From the NCBI RefSeq assembly GCF_009729095.1, contig NZ_VTGX01000006.1:1-64000 (forward strand): 64,000 nucleotides of DNA, in the 5' to 3' direction. This DNA comes from Mycolicibacterium sp. CBMA 247. GTDB lineage: Bacteria > Actinomycetota > Actinomycetes > Mycobacteriales > Mycobacteriaceae. A program made the translations under genes and the position numbers. The notes under the pieces were generated by a model that was not told the DNA's origin, did not search any database, and was given only the letters and a program-made list of their open reading frames with translations. Shown in pieces: positions 44,001-53,338 of this stretch (position 1 is its first letter; each line of letters opens with the position of its first letter).

Positions 44001-44650
44001 AGCACGGTGGTGACGAGCGCATCGACGGTGCCGAGCAGCTCGAGGAGTTCGGGTTCCGCGGTGCGCAGGGACGCACAGAACACGGGCAGCGCCCGCCCGC
44101 CTGCCTGTTCGATGGCGCCGCACAGTGCCTCGACGTAACCGGTGTTTCCGGCCAGTTGCTGGGCCCGGTAGTAGAGCACCGCGACGGTCGGCCCGTCGAT
44201 GACGGTAGCGGCGGCACGCTCCAGGACCCCCCAGCTCGGGGTGGTCACCGGGGCCGCGAAACCGAATCCGGTCATCAGCAGAGTGTCGGACAGGAAGGAG
44301 TGGAGGTTCGCCAAGTTGTCCACACCGCCCTGGGCCAGATAGATGTGGGTTTGCAGGGCCGCGCCCTGCGGGGCGGTCGAATGCCCCATCAACTCGGCGT
44401 CCGGCGACTGCTCGCCGGAGACCACAACGGTGGGCACACCGCTCGCCACGACTGTGTCGATGCCGTCCTGCCAGGCCCGGTAGCCGCCGAGGATCCGGAT
44501 CACCGCGATGTCGGCGCCGTCCAGAAGTTCCTCGAGTTCACCGCCGACCAGGCGCGACGGGTTGGCCCAGCGATACCGGGCCCCGCTGGCGCGGGCAGTG
44601 ATCAGATCGGTGTCCGAAGTCGACAGCAGCAGGACGGTGGGAGCAAACAC
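41015..44650 (-). CDS. cobN: cobaltochelatase subunit CobN
   Basis: A 1211-residue large subunit of the aerobic ATP-dependent cobalt chelatase, which inserts Co2+ into hydrogenobyrinate diamide. It is homologous to magnesium chelatase BchH/ChlH. Diagnostic stretches include AVVHLGKHGNLEWLPGKTLG, YPFLVNDPGEGTQAKRR, PTGRNFYSVDPKAVPSRLAW and RIFGSKPGTYGAGLLQLI. GTG 44650 gives VFAPTVLLLSTSDTDL, matching the M. tuberculosis N-terminus; an in-frame GTG at 44668 would add six residues and start inside an inverted repeat. Partner subunits CobS/CobT are not in the window. Confidence 0.95.
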   Translation of the reverse strand: MFAPTVLLLSTSDTDLITARASGARYRWANPSRLVGGELEELLDGADIAVIRILGGYRAWQDGIDTVVASGVPTVVVSGEQSPDAELMGHSTAPQGAALQTHIYLAQGGVDNLANLHSFLSDTLLMTGFGFAAPVTTPSWGVLERAAATVIDGPTVAVLYYRAQQLAGNTGYVEALCGAIEQAGGRALPVFCASLRTAEPELLELLGTVDALVTTVLAAGGATPAAVGAGGSDDSWNVAHLAALDIPILQGLCLTSSREQWSDNDDGMSPLDVATQVAVPEFDGRIITVPFSFKEIDSEGLISYVADPERCARVAGLAVRHARLRAIPAAEKRVALVFSAYPTKHARIGNAVGLDTPASAIALLRTMRDAGYDIGEAAAPGDLAMVGGPGDLATIVASGDGDALIHSLIERGGQDPDWLTDEALAGNPIRVPAKDYRAWFATLPAELADAVVEHWGPPPGELFVDRSRDPDGEIVIAAIQTGNVVLVVQPPRGFGENPVAIYHDPDLPPSHHYLAAYRWLDSSFPGSFGADAVVHLGKHGNLEWLPGKTLGMSAACGTDAALGDLPLIYPFLVNDPGEGTQAKRRAHATLIDHLIPPMARAESYGDIAKLEQLLDEHAMVSALDPGKLPAIRQQIWTLMRAAKMDHDLGLEDRPDEDSFDDMLLHVDGWLCEIKDVQIRDGLHVLGQKPTGAGELDLVLAILRARQLFGGEQTVPGLRQALGLTEDGSDDRAAVDAAEARARELVAALQESGWDAGAVEKITDNPEVVRILRFAATEVVPRLAGTAGEIDQVLRALAGGFIVSGPSGSPLRGLVNVLPTGRNFYSVDPKAVPSRLAWETGVAMADSLLARYRDDYGRWPQSVGLSVWGTSAMRTAGDDIAEVLALLGVRPVWDDASRRVVDLEPIDLAELGRPRIDVTVRISGFFRDAFPHVVTMLDDAVALVAGLDEPAEDNYVRAHSQADLAEHGDQRRSTTRIFGSKPGTYGAGLLQLIDSRNWRDDADLAEVYTAWGGFAYGRGLDGAPAADDMNRAYRRIAVAAKNTDTREHDIADSDDYFQYHGGMVATVRALTGQAPAAYIGDNTRPDAVRTRTLSEETNRVFRARVVNPRWITAMRRHGYKGAFEMAATVDYLFGYDATAHVMADWMYERLSAEYVLDDENRKFMSESNPWALHGMAERLLEAAGRGMWAQPEQATLDGLRQVLLETEGELEG

Positions 44651-44656
44651 CCCCCA

Positions 44657-44703
44657 TTCGTACCGCACCGAATACCCGGAGGGTGCACTCGGTGCGGTAC
44701 GAA
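44657..44703. repeat. 15-bp perfect inverted repeat at the cobN start
   Basis: TTCGTACCGCACCGA (44657-44671) and TCGGTGCGGTACGAA (44689-44703) form a perfect stem with a 17-nt loop, 7 nt upstream of GTG 44650. It could be an operator (DNA) or a leader hairpin that hides the start (RNA). It does not match the cobalamin riboswitch B12 box. Confidence 0.7.
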
Positions 44704-44713
44704 CCAGACGGAA

Positions 44714-44821
44714 TCAGGGCTGGTTTTCGCCGAAGCGGTCGTGCCACGACTGCGGGTAAGGCAGGCCAGCCGCTGCAACAAGCACCAACACGAACGCAAC
44801 GAAAGCGCCAAATGCAAGCAT
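44714..44821 (-). CDS. 35-residue membrane peptide upstream of cobN
   Basis: A small frame not found by length-limited searches: ATG 44821, stop TGA 44716-44714, with a textbook AAAGGAG box ending 6 nt before the ATG. The peptide is one hydrophobic helix (LAFGAFVAFVLVLVAAAGL, residues 2-20) then a polar tail PYPQSWHDRFGENQP with His and Asp/Glu residues. It lies 63 nt upstream of cobN on the same strand, so it could be a small partner for cobalt uptake or a leader peptide. The family is not recognised; comparison with related genomes would decide. Confidence 0.55.
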   Translation of the reverse strand: MLAFGAFVAFVLVLVAAAGLPYPQSWHDRFGENQP

Positions 44822-44954
44822 GGTCGCTCCTTTCGCAAGCTTGAAGAATCCGGTACCGACGGTCCCCGGTACACGCCGGAAACGCTACGTCCAGCCGGGG
44901 CGAAAATCGCCGACTTGTAAGGGACGGAACAGCTTTACAGCGCTGTGGTGCATA

Positions 44955-45434
44955 TCACATGGGACCGTGGCGGCCGGCTTCCCAGCGCCGATCGTCGACA
45001 AACGGACGCAACGCCAGCAGGAAGATTCCCGCCGCCACTACCGGGGCCAACAGCGGGATCCAGGGCAGCGCGGCGGGCAACGCCACCGCCGCCAACCCGG
45101 CGATGGTGAAGACGGTCGCACACATCATCGTGGGCCTGGTTGTGGTCACCACATCGGGTATCTCCACCGCGTGCCGGATCACCAGATACGCGGTACCCGA
45201 CAATCCGGCCACCGCGGCGAACAACGGGGCCGGTTCTGCCATCGCCAGCGCGCCAGCCGAGGCAAGCACCGCGACAGTCGCTGCAGGCCGGTACAACAGT
45301 CCGATGAGCACGGCCGCCCCAGCCAGGGCGGCCAGCAGCGCCGGCCAATCGGCGGAGGCCGGCGCGGCCGAGGCGGCGGCCATCAGCAGCCCGAACGCCG
45401 TCGAGGAGATTCGTGGGGCCGGCTGCGCGGACAT
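44955..45434 (-). CDS. multi-spanning membrane protein of unknown function
   Basis: A 159-residue very hydrophobic protein with about five predicted membrane segments and few charges, beginning MSAQPAPRISSTAFGLL. ATG 45434 lies just after the DUF58 stop; the frame extends further upstream only through the DUF58 gene. It is the last gene of the MoxR-DUF58 cluster, whose products often form a membrane-bound chaperone/assembly system with a von Willebrand factor type partner. Nothing more specific can be said. Confidence 0.7.
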   Translation of the reverse strand: MSAQPAPRISSTAFGLLMAAASAAPASADWPALLAALAGAAVLIGLLYRPAATVAVLASAGALAMAEPAPLFAAVAGLSGTAYLVIRHAVEIPDVVTTTRPTMMCATVFTIAGLAAVALPAALPWIPLLAPVVAAGIFLLALRPFVDDRRWEAGRHGPM

Positions 45435-45436
45435 GT

Positions 45437-46690
45437 TCACAACCGCCGGTGCACGTGCCGGTGCCGATCCGGGACCAGCCGCATGGCGTCCTGCAGCGGG
45501 TCGTCGTGGGGCCAATGCACCACATCGATACCGATGGTGCCCATGTCGCGGTACATCGCCGAACGCTGCAGCGCCCACATCCGCTGGATCAGCGGATCCA
45601 GCTCACCGGTGAACGGTGCACCCTCCAGCACATCGACGGCGACCACGGTATGACCGCGTTTGCACAGCTCGATCAATGCCAGCGCGAACTCGGTGTTCAG
45701 CAGTGTCGAGAAGGCGACCACGATGGCCCCTGGCGGCACCGCAGCACGCGGAGCCAATGTCCCCGTGGTGGTTTCGAATCCGCTGCCCGCCGCCAACACC
45801 GTATCGAGCACCCGGTAGAACTGTCGCCGCCCGATGTCCAGGCCCAGCCAGCGGGGTCGCCTGCCGCCGAGCACGACAATCCCGGCCCGGTCGCCGCTGC
45901 GCAGCGCGCTTTGCACCACTTGGGCGGCGCCGCGGGCGGTGCGCTCGGCCGCGCGAGTGGCCGGTCCGGCCGCCTGGTCGTTGGCGTCGATCAGCACGAC
46001 GAGGTCGGCGCCGCGGTCGGTCAACCGCTCGGTGACATGCAGCCGACCCCGACGCGAACTCACCGGCCAGTTGACGGTGCGCAGATGGTCACCGGAAACG
46101 TAGGGCCGCACGTCGGCGTACTCCACCCCGGGCCCGGTGTGCCGGGTCAGGTGGGTGCCGAGCCGGTCCGGCAGGTCGGCGTGCGGAATCGGCGTGGCCT
46201 GCGGCGCGGCCAGCGGGAACACATAGACTTCTGCGACGTCGACGGTCGCCTCCCCCATCGTCAGCCCGCCCGGTGCCACCATCCTCACCCCTGCCCGCAC
46301 CGGGTAGCGGCCCCAGCGCTGCGCACACGCCGCCACGGTCAGCCGGCCGCGGTCGCTCTCGACCACATCGAGTTGCATCCCGTCGACTGACTCGGCGCTC
46401 ACCGCACACCCGGTGCCGTCTCCTGCGGCCACGCGAACCGCCAGCCTCACGGTCTCTGACTCGAAGCAGCGCACCGCCGCCGGCTCGGCATACACGTGCA
46501 CCTTCGCCGCGGGCCGCTGCCAGTGCACCGAGCAAAGCACCCCGAGCAGCGGTGCCGCGAAAACCACCAGCTGCCAGCGTGATCCGATGACCGCGACCAC
46601 CAGCACCCCGGCCACCACGGTGGCCAGCGTTCTGGTCAGGGGCGCAGCGGCCCAGTGCGGTTCAACTTCGACGCGACGGGTATCGGGCAT
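45437..46690 (-). CDS. DUF58 domain membrane protein
   Basis: A 417-residue protein: two N-terminal membrane helices (residues about 18-55), a beta-rich linker, then the DUF58 signature VRPYVSGDHLRTVNWPVSSRRGRLHV and a VWA-like fold with DLVVLIDAND (MIDAS-like Asp-x-Asn-Asp). DUF58 proteins are nearly always encoded beside MoxR ATPases, as here, and are thought to be their targets or adaptors. ATG 46690; the gene follows moxR after 18 nt. Confidence 0.88.
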   Translation of the reverse strand: MPDTRRVEVEPHWAAAPLTRTLATVVAGVLVVAVIGSRWQLVVFAAPLLGVLCSVHWQRPAAKVHVYAEPAAVRCFESETVRLAVRVAAGDGTGCAVSAESVDGMQLDVVESDRGRLTVAACAQRWGRYPVRAGVRMVAPGGLTMGEATVDVAEVYVFPLAAPQATPIPHADLPDRLGTHLTRHTGPGVEYADVRPYVSGDHLRTVNWPVSSRRGRLHVTERLTDRGADLVVLIDANDQAAGPATRAAERTARGAAQVVQSALRSGDRAGIVVLGGRRPRWLGLDIGRRQFYRVLDTVLAAGSGFETTTGTLAPRAAVPPGAIVVAFSTLLNTEFALALIELCKRGHTVVAVDVLEGAPFTGELDPLIQRMWALQRSAMYRDMGTIGIDVVHWPHDDPLQDAMRLVPDRHRHVHRRL

Positions 46691-46708
46691 GGGATCTCAC
46701 CCGGCCGA

Positions 46709-47688
<980 letters not shown>

Positions 47689-47692
<4 letters not shown>

Positions 47693-48210
47693 AGCTGCTC
47701 CAATCGTTGCAGGATCTCGCCGAGAATCGCGCGGCCGGGGCCGGGGTCGTCCGGGTGCCCGGAGGCAAGCCCGGATTGAGCCTGAGAAGCAACCCGAGAA
47801 GCAACATTGTCGGGGTCCACCCATTGCCACAACTGCGGCCCGAAAAGCATGCGTCCGGTCTCCCGAAACGCTGCCGGATCGGCGGCCTGCCGGTGCCTGG
47901 TGGCCGCAGAGAACTCCCTGGCCAGGCGCGGCCGCAGATGCCGGTCCCACTGAAGCCGGGTGGAGTCGGCGCGGCGGATCAGGATTTCGGTCCCGGATTT
48001 CCACTGCGCCAACAACTCGGCGGCGTCATCGGTGGCAGGCTGCCCGGCGCGCCCGGCACCGTCCTCACGCAGCGACCAGCGCATCGCGATCAACAGCACC
48101 GCCAGCGCTACGCCCGCCGTCCAAGCCACCGCACGGCGGTCCGGCGACACGACCGCAACCGCCTCGGCCAAAATCACCAGCAGAAAGCCGGCTGCCATCA
48201 CCCTTTTCAC
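47689..48210 (-). CDS. small membrane protein of the MoxR cluster
   Basis: A 173-residue protein with two N-terminal hydrophobic segments (residues about 5-23 and 28-43) and a cytoplasmic helical domain (QWDRHLRPRLAREFSAATRHR). It is translationally coupled to moxR and to the upstream DUF4129 gene (ATGA at both ends). Comparable small proteins are found in mycobacterial moxR operons; no named family is recognised. Confidence 0.75.
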
Positions 48211-49151
48211 GAGAGACTCCGCAGCTCGGCGAGAACCCGGTGCAGCGCCCGCACGGCGGTATCGCGATGATTCTCGGTCATCACATGCGGACTGAACCGT
48301 GCCTCGGTGAACAGCTCAACGAGTTCGGTTGCGCTGTCAGCGGATAACGCGTGATGACGCACGGCACGAGCCAGTACCTCCGAAGGTGTGTCGGAATCCT
48401 GTGGCACCGCAGCCGGAGCGTGGGCCAACCCTCGTTCCATGGCCGCATAGCAGGCGATGATCGCAGTGCGCGGGTCACGGCTGAGATCTGCGATCTCCTC
48501 AAGTCCGAGTTCGGCTGCGCGGACCAGTCTTTCGGGCCCGCCCGGCCGCTGCGATGGCGCCTCCGACTCTGAATCCTGATATCCGGTGACCGACCGCATC
48601 CTTCTGGAGTGCATGATCGTGCCGAAGACCACCACCAGCAGCATGATCACGGTCGCGGCGGCCAGATACCCCAAGGCGCTCGACCCGGTGCCGGTCGTAT
48701 CCGGTGGCCGCTGACCCGGCGACCGCGGCGGCACTGCAGTGGATGGCGATGCGGGTGGCGCGCTCGGGACCGCAAGATCCGTCGGCGCGGTCAATCGCAC
48801 GATCAGCACGACCACGATCAGCCAGCTGAGCAGGACGACCAGCGCGAACAACACCCACCGCCAGCGCAGCTGAACGCGCATCTCGCCGAACATCGGAGGC
48901 CCGAGGTCGGCAGCGGCGGGTTGGGCCTGCTTACGGGGCGCGGTGATCACCGCGAAGGCGAAACCGGTCAGGGCCACCGCGAGCAACACAACCAGGGCCA
49001 GCAGGCTGAGCGGCGAATCGGTGCGCGCTCGGGCGGGAGCGGGTGTGGCACCCGGCAGATGACCGCGCAGGGCGAAGGCAAGCAGCACCACAAGCACGAG
49101 CACTGTGGCCACGCGCCCTGTCGCCTTATCGATACTGGGCATCGCCTGCAC
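48207..49151 (-). CDS. DUF4129 domain membrane protein
   Basis: A 314-residue membrane protein with about four hydrophobic segments and a Pro/Ser-rich periplasmic loop (residues about 130-155). The C-terminal DUF4129 domain shows the typical RTAIIACYAAMERGL, DTPSEVLAR and LVELFTEARFSPH. In other actinobacteria DUF4129 proteins occur with MoxR and DUF58 and sometimes with transglutaminase domains. GTG 49151 is taken as start; ATG 49142 is an alternative three codons in. First gene of the cluster, divergent from cobG. Confidence 0.85.
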   Translation of the reverse strand: MQAMPSIDKATGRVATVLVLVVLLAFALRGHLPGATPAPARARTDSPLSLLALVVLLAVALTGFAFAVITAPRKQAQPAAADLGPPMFGEMRVQLRWRWVLFALVVLLSWLIVVVLIVRLTAPTDLAVPSAPPASPSTAVPPRSPGQRPPDTTGTGSSALGYLAAATVIMLLVVVFGTIMHSRRMRSVTGYQDSESEAPSQRPGGPERLVRAAELGLEEIADLSRDPRTAIIACYAAMERGLAHAPAAVPQDSDTPSEVLARAVRHHALSADSATELVELFTEARFSPHVMTENHRDTAVRALHRVLAELRSLS

Positions 49152-49302
49152 AATCGTCGCATGGATTCGGATCGCCGCCGGCGAAATGTTTACCTGTGCG
49201 GCGGGGTGCTACAGCTGACGCCTCGGCCTTCCCGGGTGTGTTCAGCCCCGTCGCGCCTGCGAGCCGACCACCCCTACCCGGAGTTCCTACAATGAGCTGG
49301 AT

Positions 49303-50421
49303 ATGACCAGGACCCGCGAGCAAGACGCCTGCCCCGGCGCACTCACAGTGCACCGGGCAGCTGACGGCGCCCTGGTGCGAATTCGGCTCCCCGGCGGGAT
49401 GATCACCTCCGCTCAAATCGCCGCACTGGCCGAGATCGCCGAGCAGTTCGGCTCTCCCGCAATGGAACTCACGTCTCGCGGCAACGTCCAGATCCGGGCA
49501 GTGACCGATACCGATGCGGTCGCCGCGGCCCTGACCGAGGCCGGCCTGCTGCCGTCACCGACACATGAGCGGGCGCGCAACATCGTGGCCTCACCGTTGT
49601 CCGGGCGCTCCGGTGGCGTCATCGACATCCGCCCCCTCGTCACCGACCTCGACCGCGCCATCCAGGCCGACCCGGCGCTGGCCGGGTTGCCCGGCAGGTT
49701 CTGGTTCAGCCTGGACGACGGCCGCGGCGACGTATCCGGGATCGACGCGGATGCCGGTGTGCACGCCCGCGACGACGGCACCTGCGCACTGCTGTTGGCC
49801 GGACGGGACACCGGGGTGCGACTGGACACCGGCGACGCGGTGGCGACCCTCATCGAGGTGGCCAGACGCTTCGTCGCCGTCCGCGGAAAAGCCTGGCGGA
49901 TAACCGAACTCGACGACCACTCGGCACTGTTGGACGGCCTGACCGCCACCGCCCCGACCGGGGCCACCTGGCCGCCGACGGTGGAACCGCCAGTCGGCTG
50001 GATCGAGCAACGTGACGCCCACGTGACGCTGGGCGCCGGACTGCCGCTGGGTGTGCTGCAGGCTCGGGTCGCCCATTTCCTGGCCGCGATCGAGGCCCCG
50101 CTGGTGATCACTCCGTGGCGCTCGGTGTTGGTGTGCGATGTCCCTGAAAGTGCCGCGGATGCATCCGTCCGCGTGCTGGCACCGCTGGGGCTGGTCTTCG
50201 ACGAGAATTCGCCCTGGCTGCGGGTCAGCGCCTGCACCGGTACCCCCGGATGCGCCAAGTCGGCGGCCGATGTGCGCGCCGACGCGGCCGGCGCGGTGCC
50301 CACGCCTTCGGCGACCCACCGGCATTTCGTGGGCTGCGAGCGCGCCTGCGGCAGCCCGCCCGCGGCGGAGGTTCTGGTCGCCACAGAGGACGGATACCGG
50401 CTGCGTATCACGCCCCCGTAG
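49303..50421 (+). CDS. cobG: precorrin-3B synthase
   Basis: A 372-residue Fe-S/siroheme-type monooxygenase of aerobic cobalamin synthesis that converts precorrin-3A to precorrin-3B. It has the nitrite/sulfite reductase ferredoxin-like half domain (LPGGMITSAQIAALAEIAEQ, ELTSRGNVQIR) and the 4Fe-4S cysteines in CTGTPGCAKSAADV and VGCERACGSP. ATG 49303 lies 9 nt after TACAAT (49288-49293), so the leader is at most a few nucleotides. Heads the cobG-cobH-cobIJ operon. Confidence 0.93.
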   Translation: MTRTREQDACPGALTVHRAADGALVRIRLPGGMITSAQIAALAEIAEQFGSPAMELTSRGNVQIRAVTDTDAVAAALTEAGLLPSPTHERARNIVASPLSGRSGGVIDIRPLVTDLDRAIQADPALAGLPGRFWFSLDDGRGDVSGIDADAGVHARDDGTCALLLAGRDTGVRLDTGDAVATLIEVARRFVAVRGKAWRITELDDHSALLDGLTATAPTGATWPPTVEPPVGWIEQRDAHVTLGAGLPLGVLQARVAHFLAAIEAPLVITPWRSVLVCDVPESAADASVRVLAPLGLVFDENSPWLRVSACTGTPGCAKSAADVRADAAGAVPTPSATHRHFVGCERACGSPPAAEVLVATEDGYRLRITPP

Positions 50422-50430
50422 GGTGTTCGG

Positions 50431-51057
50431 GTGCTCGACTACATCCGCGACGCAGCCGAGATCTACCGGCAGTCATTCGCGACGATCCGCGCCGAGGCGA
50501 ACCTGTCACGCTTCCCCGACGATGTGTCGCGGGTGGTGGTCCGGCTGATCCACACCTGCGGTCAGGTGGATGTCGCCGATCACGTTTCCTACAGCGCCGA
50601 TGTCGTCACCCGGACTCATGCCGCCCTGGCGGCGGGTGCCCCGGTGCTGTGCGATTCGTCGATGGTGGCGGCAGGTATCACCCGCTCCCGGTTGCCCGCG
50701 GACAACGAGGTCGTCTCGCTGGTGGCCGATGCCCGAGCGCCCGAGTTGGCCGCAAAGCTGGGCAGCACCCGCTCCGCGGCGGCTGTCGACCTGTGGGCCG
50801 ACCGGCTCGACGGCGCGGTCGTTGCCATCGGCAACGCGCCGACGGCACTGTTCCGGCTGCTCGAACTGCTCGACGAGGGCGCTCCCGCGCCCGCGGCGGT
50901 GCTGGGCGGGCCGGTCGGGTTCGTCGGATCGGCACAGTCCAAGCAGGAGCTGATCGAGCGCCCGCGTGGAATGTCCTACCTGGTGGTGACCGGCCGTCGC
51001 GGCGGCAGCGCCATGGCCGCGGCCGCCGTCAATTCGATTGCGAGTGAGCGCGAGTGA
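50431..51057 (+). CDS. cobH: precorrin-8X methylmutase
   Basis: A 208-residue CobH/CbiC enzyme that moves the C11 methyl to C12, giving hydrogenobyrinate. Conserved parts: DYIRDAAEIYRQSFATIRAE, RLIHTCGQVDVADHV with the catalytic His, and GNAPTALFRLLELLDEG. GTG 50431, nine nt after the cobG stop; a TAGGGT box overlapping that stop lies 6 nt before the GTG, so an extra leaderless start is possible. Its end overlaps cobIJ. Confidence 0.95.
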   Translation: MLDYIRDAAEIYRQSFATIRAEANLSRFPDDVSRVVVRLIHTCGQVDVADHVSYSADVVTRTHAALAAGAPVLCDSSMVAAGITRSRLPADNEVVSLVADARAPELAAKLGSTRSAAAVDLWADRLDGAVVAIGNAPTALFRLLELLDEGAPAPAAVLGGPVGFVGSAQSKQELIERPRGMSYLVVTGRRGGSAMAAAAVNSIASERE

Positions 51058-52592
51058 CGACCGAAATGACCACGGCAAAAGGAACCCTCTACGGGGTCGG
51101 GTTGGGCCCGGGCGATCCGGAGCTCGTGACGGTCAAGGCCGCTCGGCTGATCGGTGCGGCGGACGTGGTTGCCTACCACAGCGCCAAGCACGGTCGTAGC
51201 ATTGCCAGGGGCATCGCCGAGCCGTACCTGCGGGAAGGCCAACTCGAAGAACACCTGGTCTACCCCGTCACCACGGAGACGACCGAGCATCCCGGCGGAT
51301 ACGTCGGCGCGATGGAGGACTTCTACGCCGCCGCGGCCGAGCGCATCGCCGCGCACCTGGAGGCCGGCCGCGATGTGGCCCTGCTGGCCGAGGGCGATCC
51401 GCTGTTCTACAGCTCCTACATGCACATGCACGCCCGCCTGACCGAACGGTTCCACGCCGTCATCGTTCCCGGCGTCACCTCGGTCAGCGCGGCTTCGGCC
51501 GCCACGGGCACCCCGCTGGTGCAGGGCGACGACGTGCTGACCATCCTGCCCGGCACGCTGCCCACTGCCGAGCTGGAACGCCGCCTGGCCGACACCGATG
51601 CGGCCGTCGTGCTCAAGCTGGGCCGGTCCTACGCCCGGGTGCGCGAGGCACTGGAGTCGACCGGACGGCTGGATGAGGCGTACTACGTCGAGCGGGCCAG
51701 TACGGACCGGCAGCGGGTGTCGCCGGCACGCGAGGTCGGCAATGCGGTCGGCGACACCGGCACGGATATCAAGGTGCCGTACTTCTCACTCGCCATGGTT
51801 CCGGGGCGCTCCCGGTCCGCGACACCGCACGGCAGTGTGGTGGTCGTGGGCCTCGGGCCGGGCGACTCCGAATGGATGACGCCGCAGAGCCGCCGCGAGC
51901 TCTCCGCCGCCACCGATCTGATCGGCTACGGCCCGTATCTCGATCGCGTCGGGGCCCGCGCCGGGCAGCATCACCATCCCAGCGACAACACCGACGAACC
52001 CGCCCGCGCGCAGCTGGCCTGCAAACTGGCCCAACAGGGCCGCACGGTCGCTGTGGTGTCCTCCGGCGATCCAGGTGTGTTCGCGATGGCCACGGCGGTG
52101 CTGGAAGAGGCCAAGCAGTGGCCAGGGGTCGAGGTTCGGGTGATTCCCGCGATGACTGCGGCCCAGGCGGTCGCCAGCCGCGTCGGCGCCCCGCTCGGCC
52201 ACGACTATGCGGTGATCTCCCTGTCCGACCGGCTCAAGCCGTGGGACGTGATCGCCCAGCGTCTCACCGCAGCGGCCAAGGCCGATCTGGCGCTGGCGAT
52301 CTACAACCCGGCTTCCAAGACCCGGACCTGGCAGGTGGCCGCCATGCGCGAGTTGCTGCTGGAGTACCGCGATCCGAGCACCCCGGTGGTCATCGGGCGC
52401 GCGGTCTCCGGTGCGCAACCCGGCCCGGGTGAGCGCGTGACCGTGGTGCGACTGGCCGATCTGGATCCGGCGCAGGTGGACATGCGCACGATGCTGATCA
52501 TCGGCTCGTCGCAGACTCAGTGGTACACCGGTTCGGCTGGCGGCGACACGACCGAGGACCGGGTGTTCACCCCGCGCAACTACCCCGGCTGA
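51054..52592 (+). CDS. cobIJ: fused precorrin-2 C20- and precorrin-3B C17-methyltransferase
   Basis: A 512-residue fusion of two SAM-dependent methyltransferases. Residues 1 to about 245 are CobI (LYGVGLGPGDPELVTVKAAR, LAEGDPLFYSSYMHMH); residues about 255-495 are CobJ (VVVGLGPGDSEWMTPQ, VSSGDPGVFAMA, ISLSDRLKPWDVIAQRL). The fusion is usual for mycobacteria (M. tuberculosis Rv2066, called cobI). GTG 51054 overlaps the cobH stop. Ends the operon. Confidence 0.95.
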   Translation: MTTEMTTAKGTLYGVGLGPGDPELVTVKAARLIGAADVVAYHSAKHGRSIARGIAEPYLREGQLEEHLVYPVTTETTEHPGGYVGAMEDFYAAAAERIAAHLEAGRDVALLAEGDPLFYSSYMHMHARLTERFHAVIVPGVTSVSAASAATGTPLVQGDDVLTILPGTLPTAELERRLADTDAAVVLKLGRSYARVREALESTGRLDEAYYVERASTDRQRVSPAREVGNAVGDTGTDIKVPYFSLAMVPGRSRSATPHGSVVVVGLGPGDSEWMTPQSRRELSAATDLIGYGPYLDRVGARAGQHHHPSDNTDEPARAQLACKLAQQGRTVAVVSSGDPGVFAMATAVLEEAKQWPGVEVRVIPAMTAAQAVASRVGAPLGHDYAVISLSDRLKPWDVIAQRLTAAAKADLALAIYNPASKTRTWQVAAMRELLLEYRDPSTPVVIGRAVSGAQPGPGERVTVVRLADLDPAQVDMRTMLIIGSSQTQWYTGSAGGDTTEDRVFTPRNYPG

Positions 52593-52620
52593 CCCGAACG
52601 GCTGACTCGCGTCGGGTTTA

Positions 52621-52649
52621 TTGACGGCTGCCAGAGTGCCCGATAGTGT
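52621..52649 (+). promoter_or_regulatory. SigA-type promoter of the TetR gene
   Basis: TTGACG (52621-52626) and TAGTGT (52644-52649) are spaced by 17 nt, close to the housekeeping consensus. The predicted leader ends with a strong GGGAGGGG box (52671-52678) 9 nt before ATG 52688. Confidence 0.5.
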
Positions 52650-52687
52650 CCGGCGTCACACCCATTCGATGGGAGGGGCCGGTCCTC

Positions 52688-53338
52688 ATGTCGACCACAC
52701 CACAGGGCACGCCCGCGCGGTCACCGGTCGACCGTCGACAACCACAGCGCAGCGATCAGCGCCGCACCGCAATCCTGGCGGCTCTCGATGAGCACCAGAG
52801 GCAGACCGGGTTCGACGCAATCAACATCGCCGAGGTGGCGCGGGCGGCCGGGGTCGGCCGCTCGGCCTTCTACTTCGACAACAAGGCTGCCGCGGTGGCC
52901 GCACTGCTCGAGCCGATGCACGAGGCACTGCTGGCGGCCAACACCATCCTGGCCAACACTGCCGAACCGCCCCGATCCCGGGTCCGCGACACACTTGAGG
53001 CAGTGGCGCGCACGGCCGAGGAGCACCGCTACCTGTTCCAGGCGATGTGGGAGGCCAGCGGGATCAACGCTGCCGTCCGCGACATGTGGGACGACGCCAG
53101 AGAATCATTCGTCCCCGCTGTCGCCGCTGTGATCGCCGGGGAACGGGCCGCTGGACGCGCCCCCGACGGCCCCGAACCGCGGGTGCTGGCCAGCCTGCTG
53201 ATGGAACTCAACGATCGGCTCGTGGAGCGGATCATCGTCGGTGGGCCGTTGACCCGCCAACAACTACTGGAAGGTGCCGAAGCCATGTGGATGGGCACGG
53301 TCTACGGCACGATCAGCGAATCCGGAGCGTCTCGATGA
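52688..53338 (+). CDS. TetR-family transcriptional regulator
   Basis: A 216-residue TetR regulator with HTH helices in INIAEVARAAGVGRSAFYFDNKAAAVAALL and a ligand domain rich in Ala/Glu (EEHRYLFQAMWEASG), resembling EthR-like TetR proteins. ATG 52688 was chosen for its Shine-Dalgarno box; an in-frame GTG at 52646 overlaps the predicted -10. It is coupled by ATGA to the phosphotransferase gene, so it probably controls its own operon. Confidence 0.9.
   Translation: MSTTPQGTPARSPVDRRQPQRSDQRRTAILAALDEHQRQTGFDAINIAEVARAAGVGRSAFYFDNKAAAVAALLEPMHEALLAANTILANTAEPPRSRVRDTLEAVARTAEEHRYLFQAMWEASGINAAVRDMWDDARESFVPAVAAVIAGERAAGRAPDGPEPRVLASLLMELNDRLVERIIVGGPLTRQQLLEGAEAMWMGTVYGTISESGASR

Noticed and set aside
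44669..44955. Possible cobalamin riboswitch upstream of cobN
   Set aside because: No B12 box of the AGCCAGGAGACC type or the conserved flanking helices could be found on the coding strand; the region holds a small ORF and a simple inverted repeat instead.
49152..49302. Possible cobalamin riboswitch upstream of cobG
   Set aside because: The spacer is short, a TACAAT box lies 9 nt before the start codon, and no B12-box-like sequence is present, so there is no room for a leader riboswitch.
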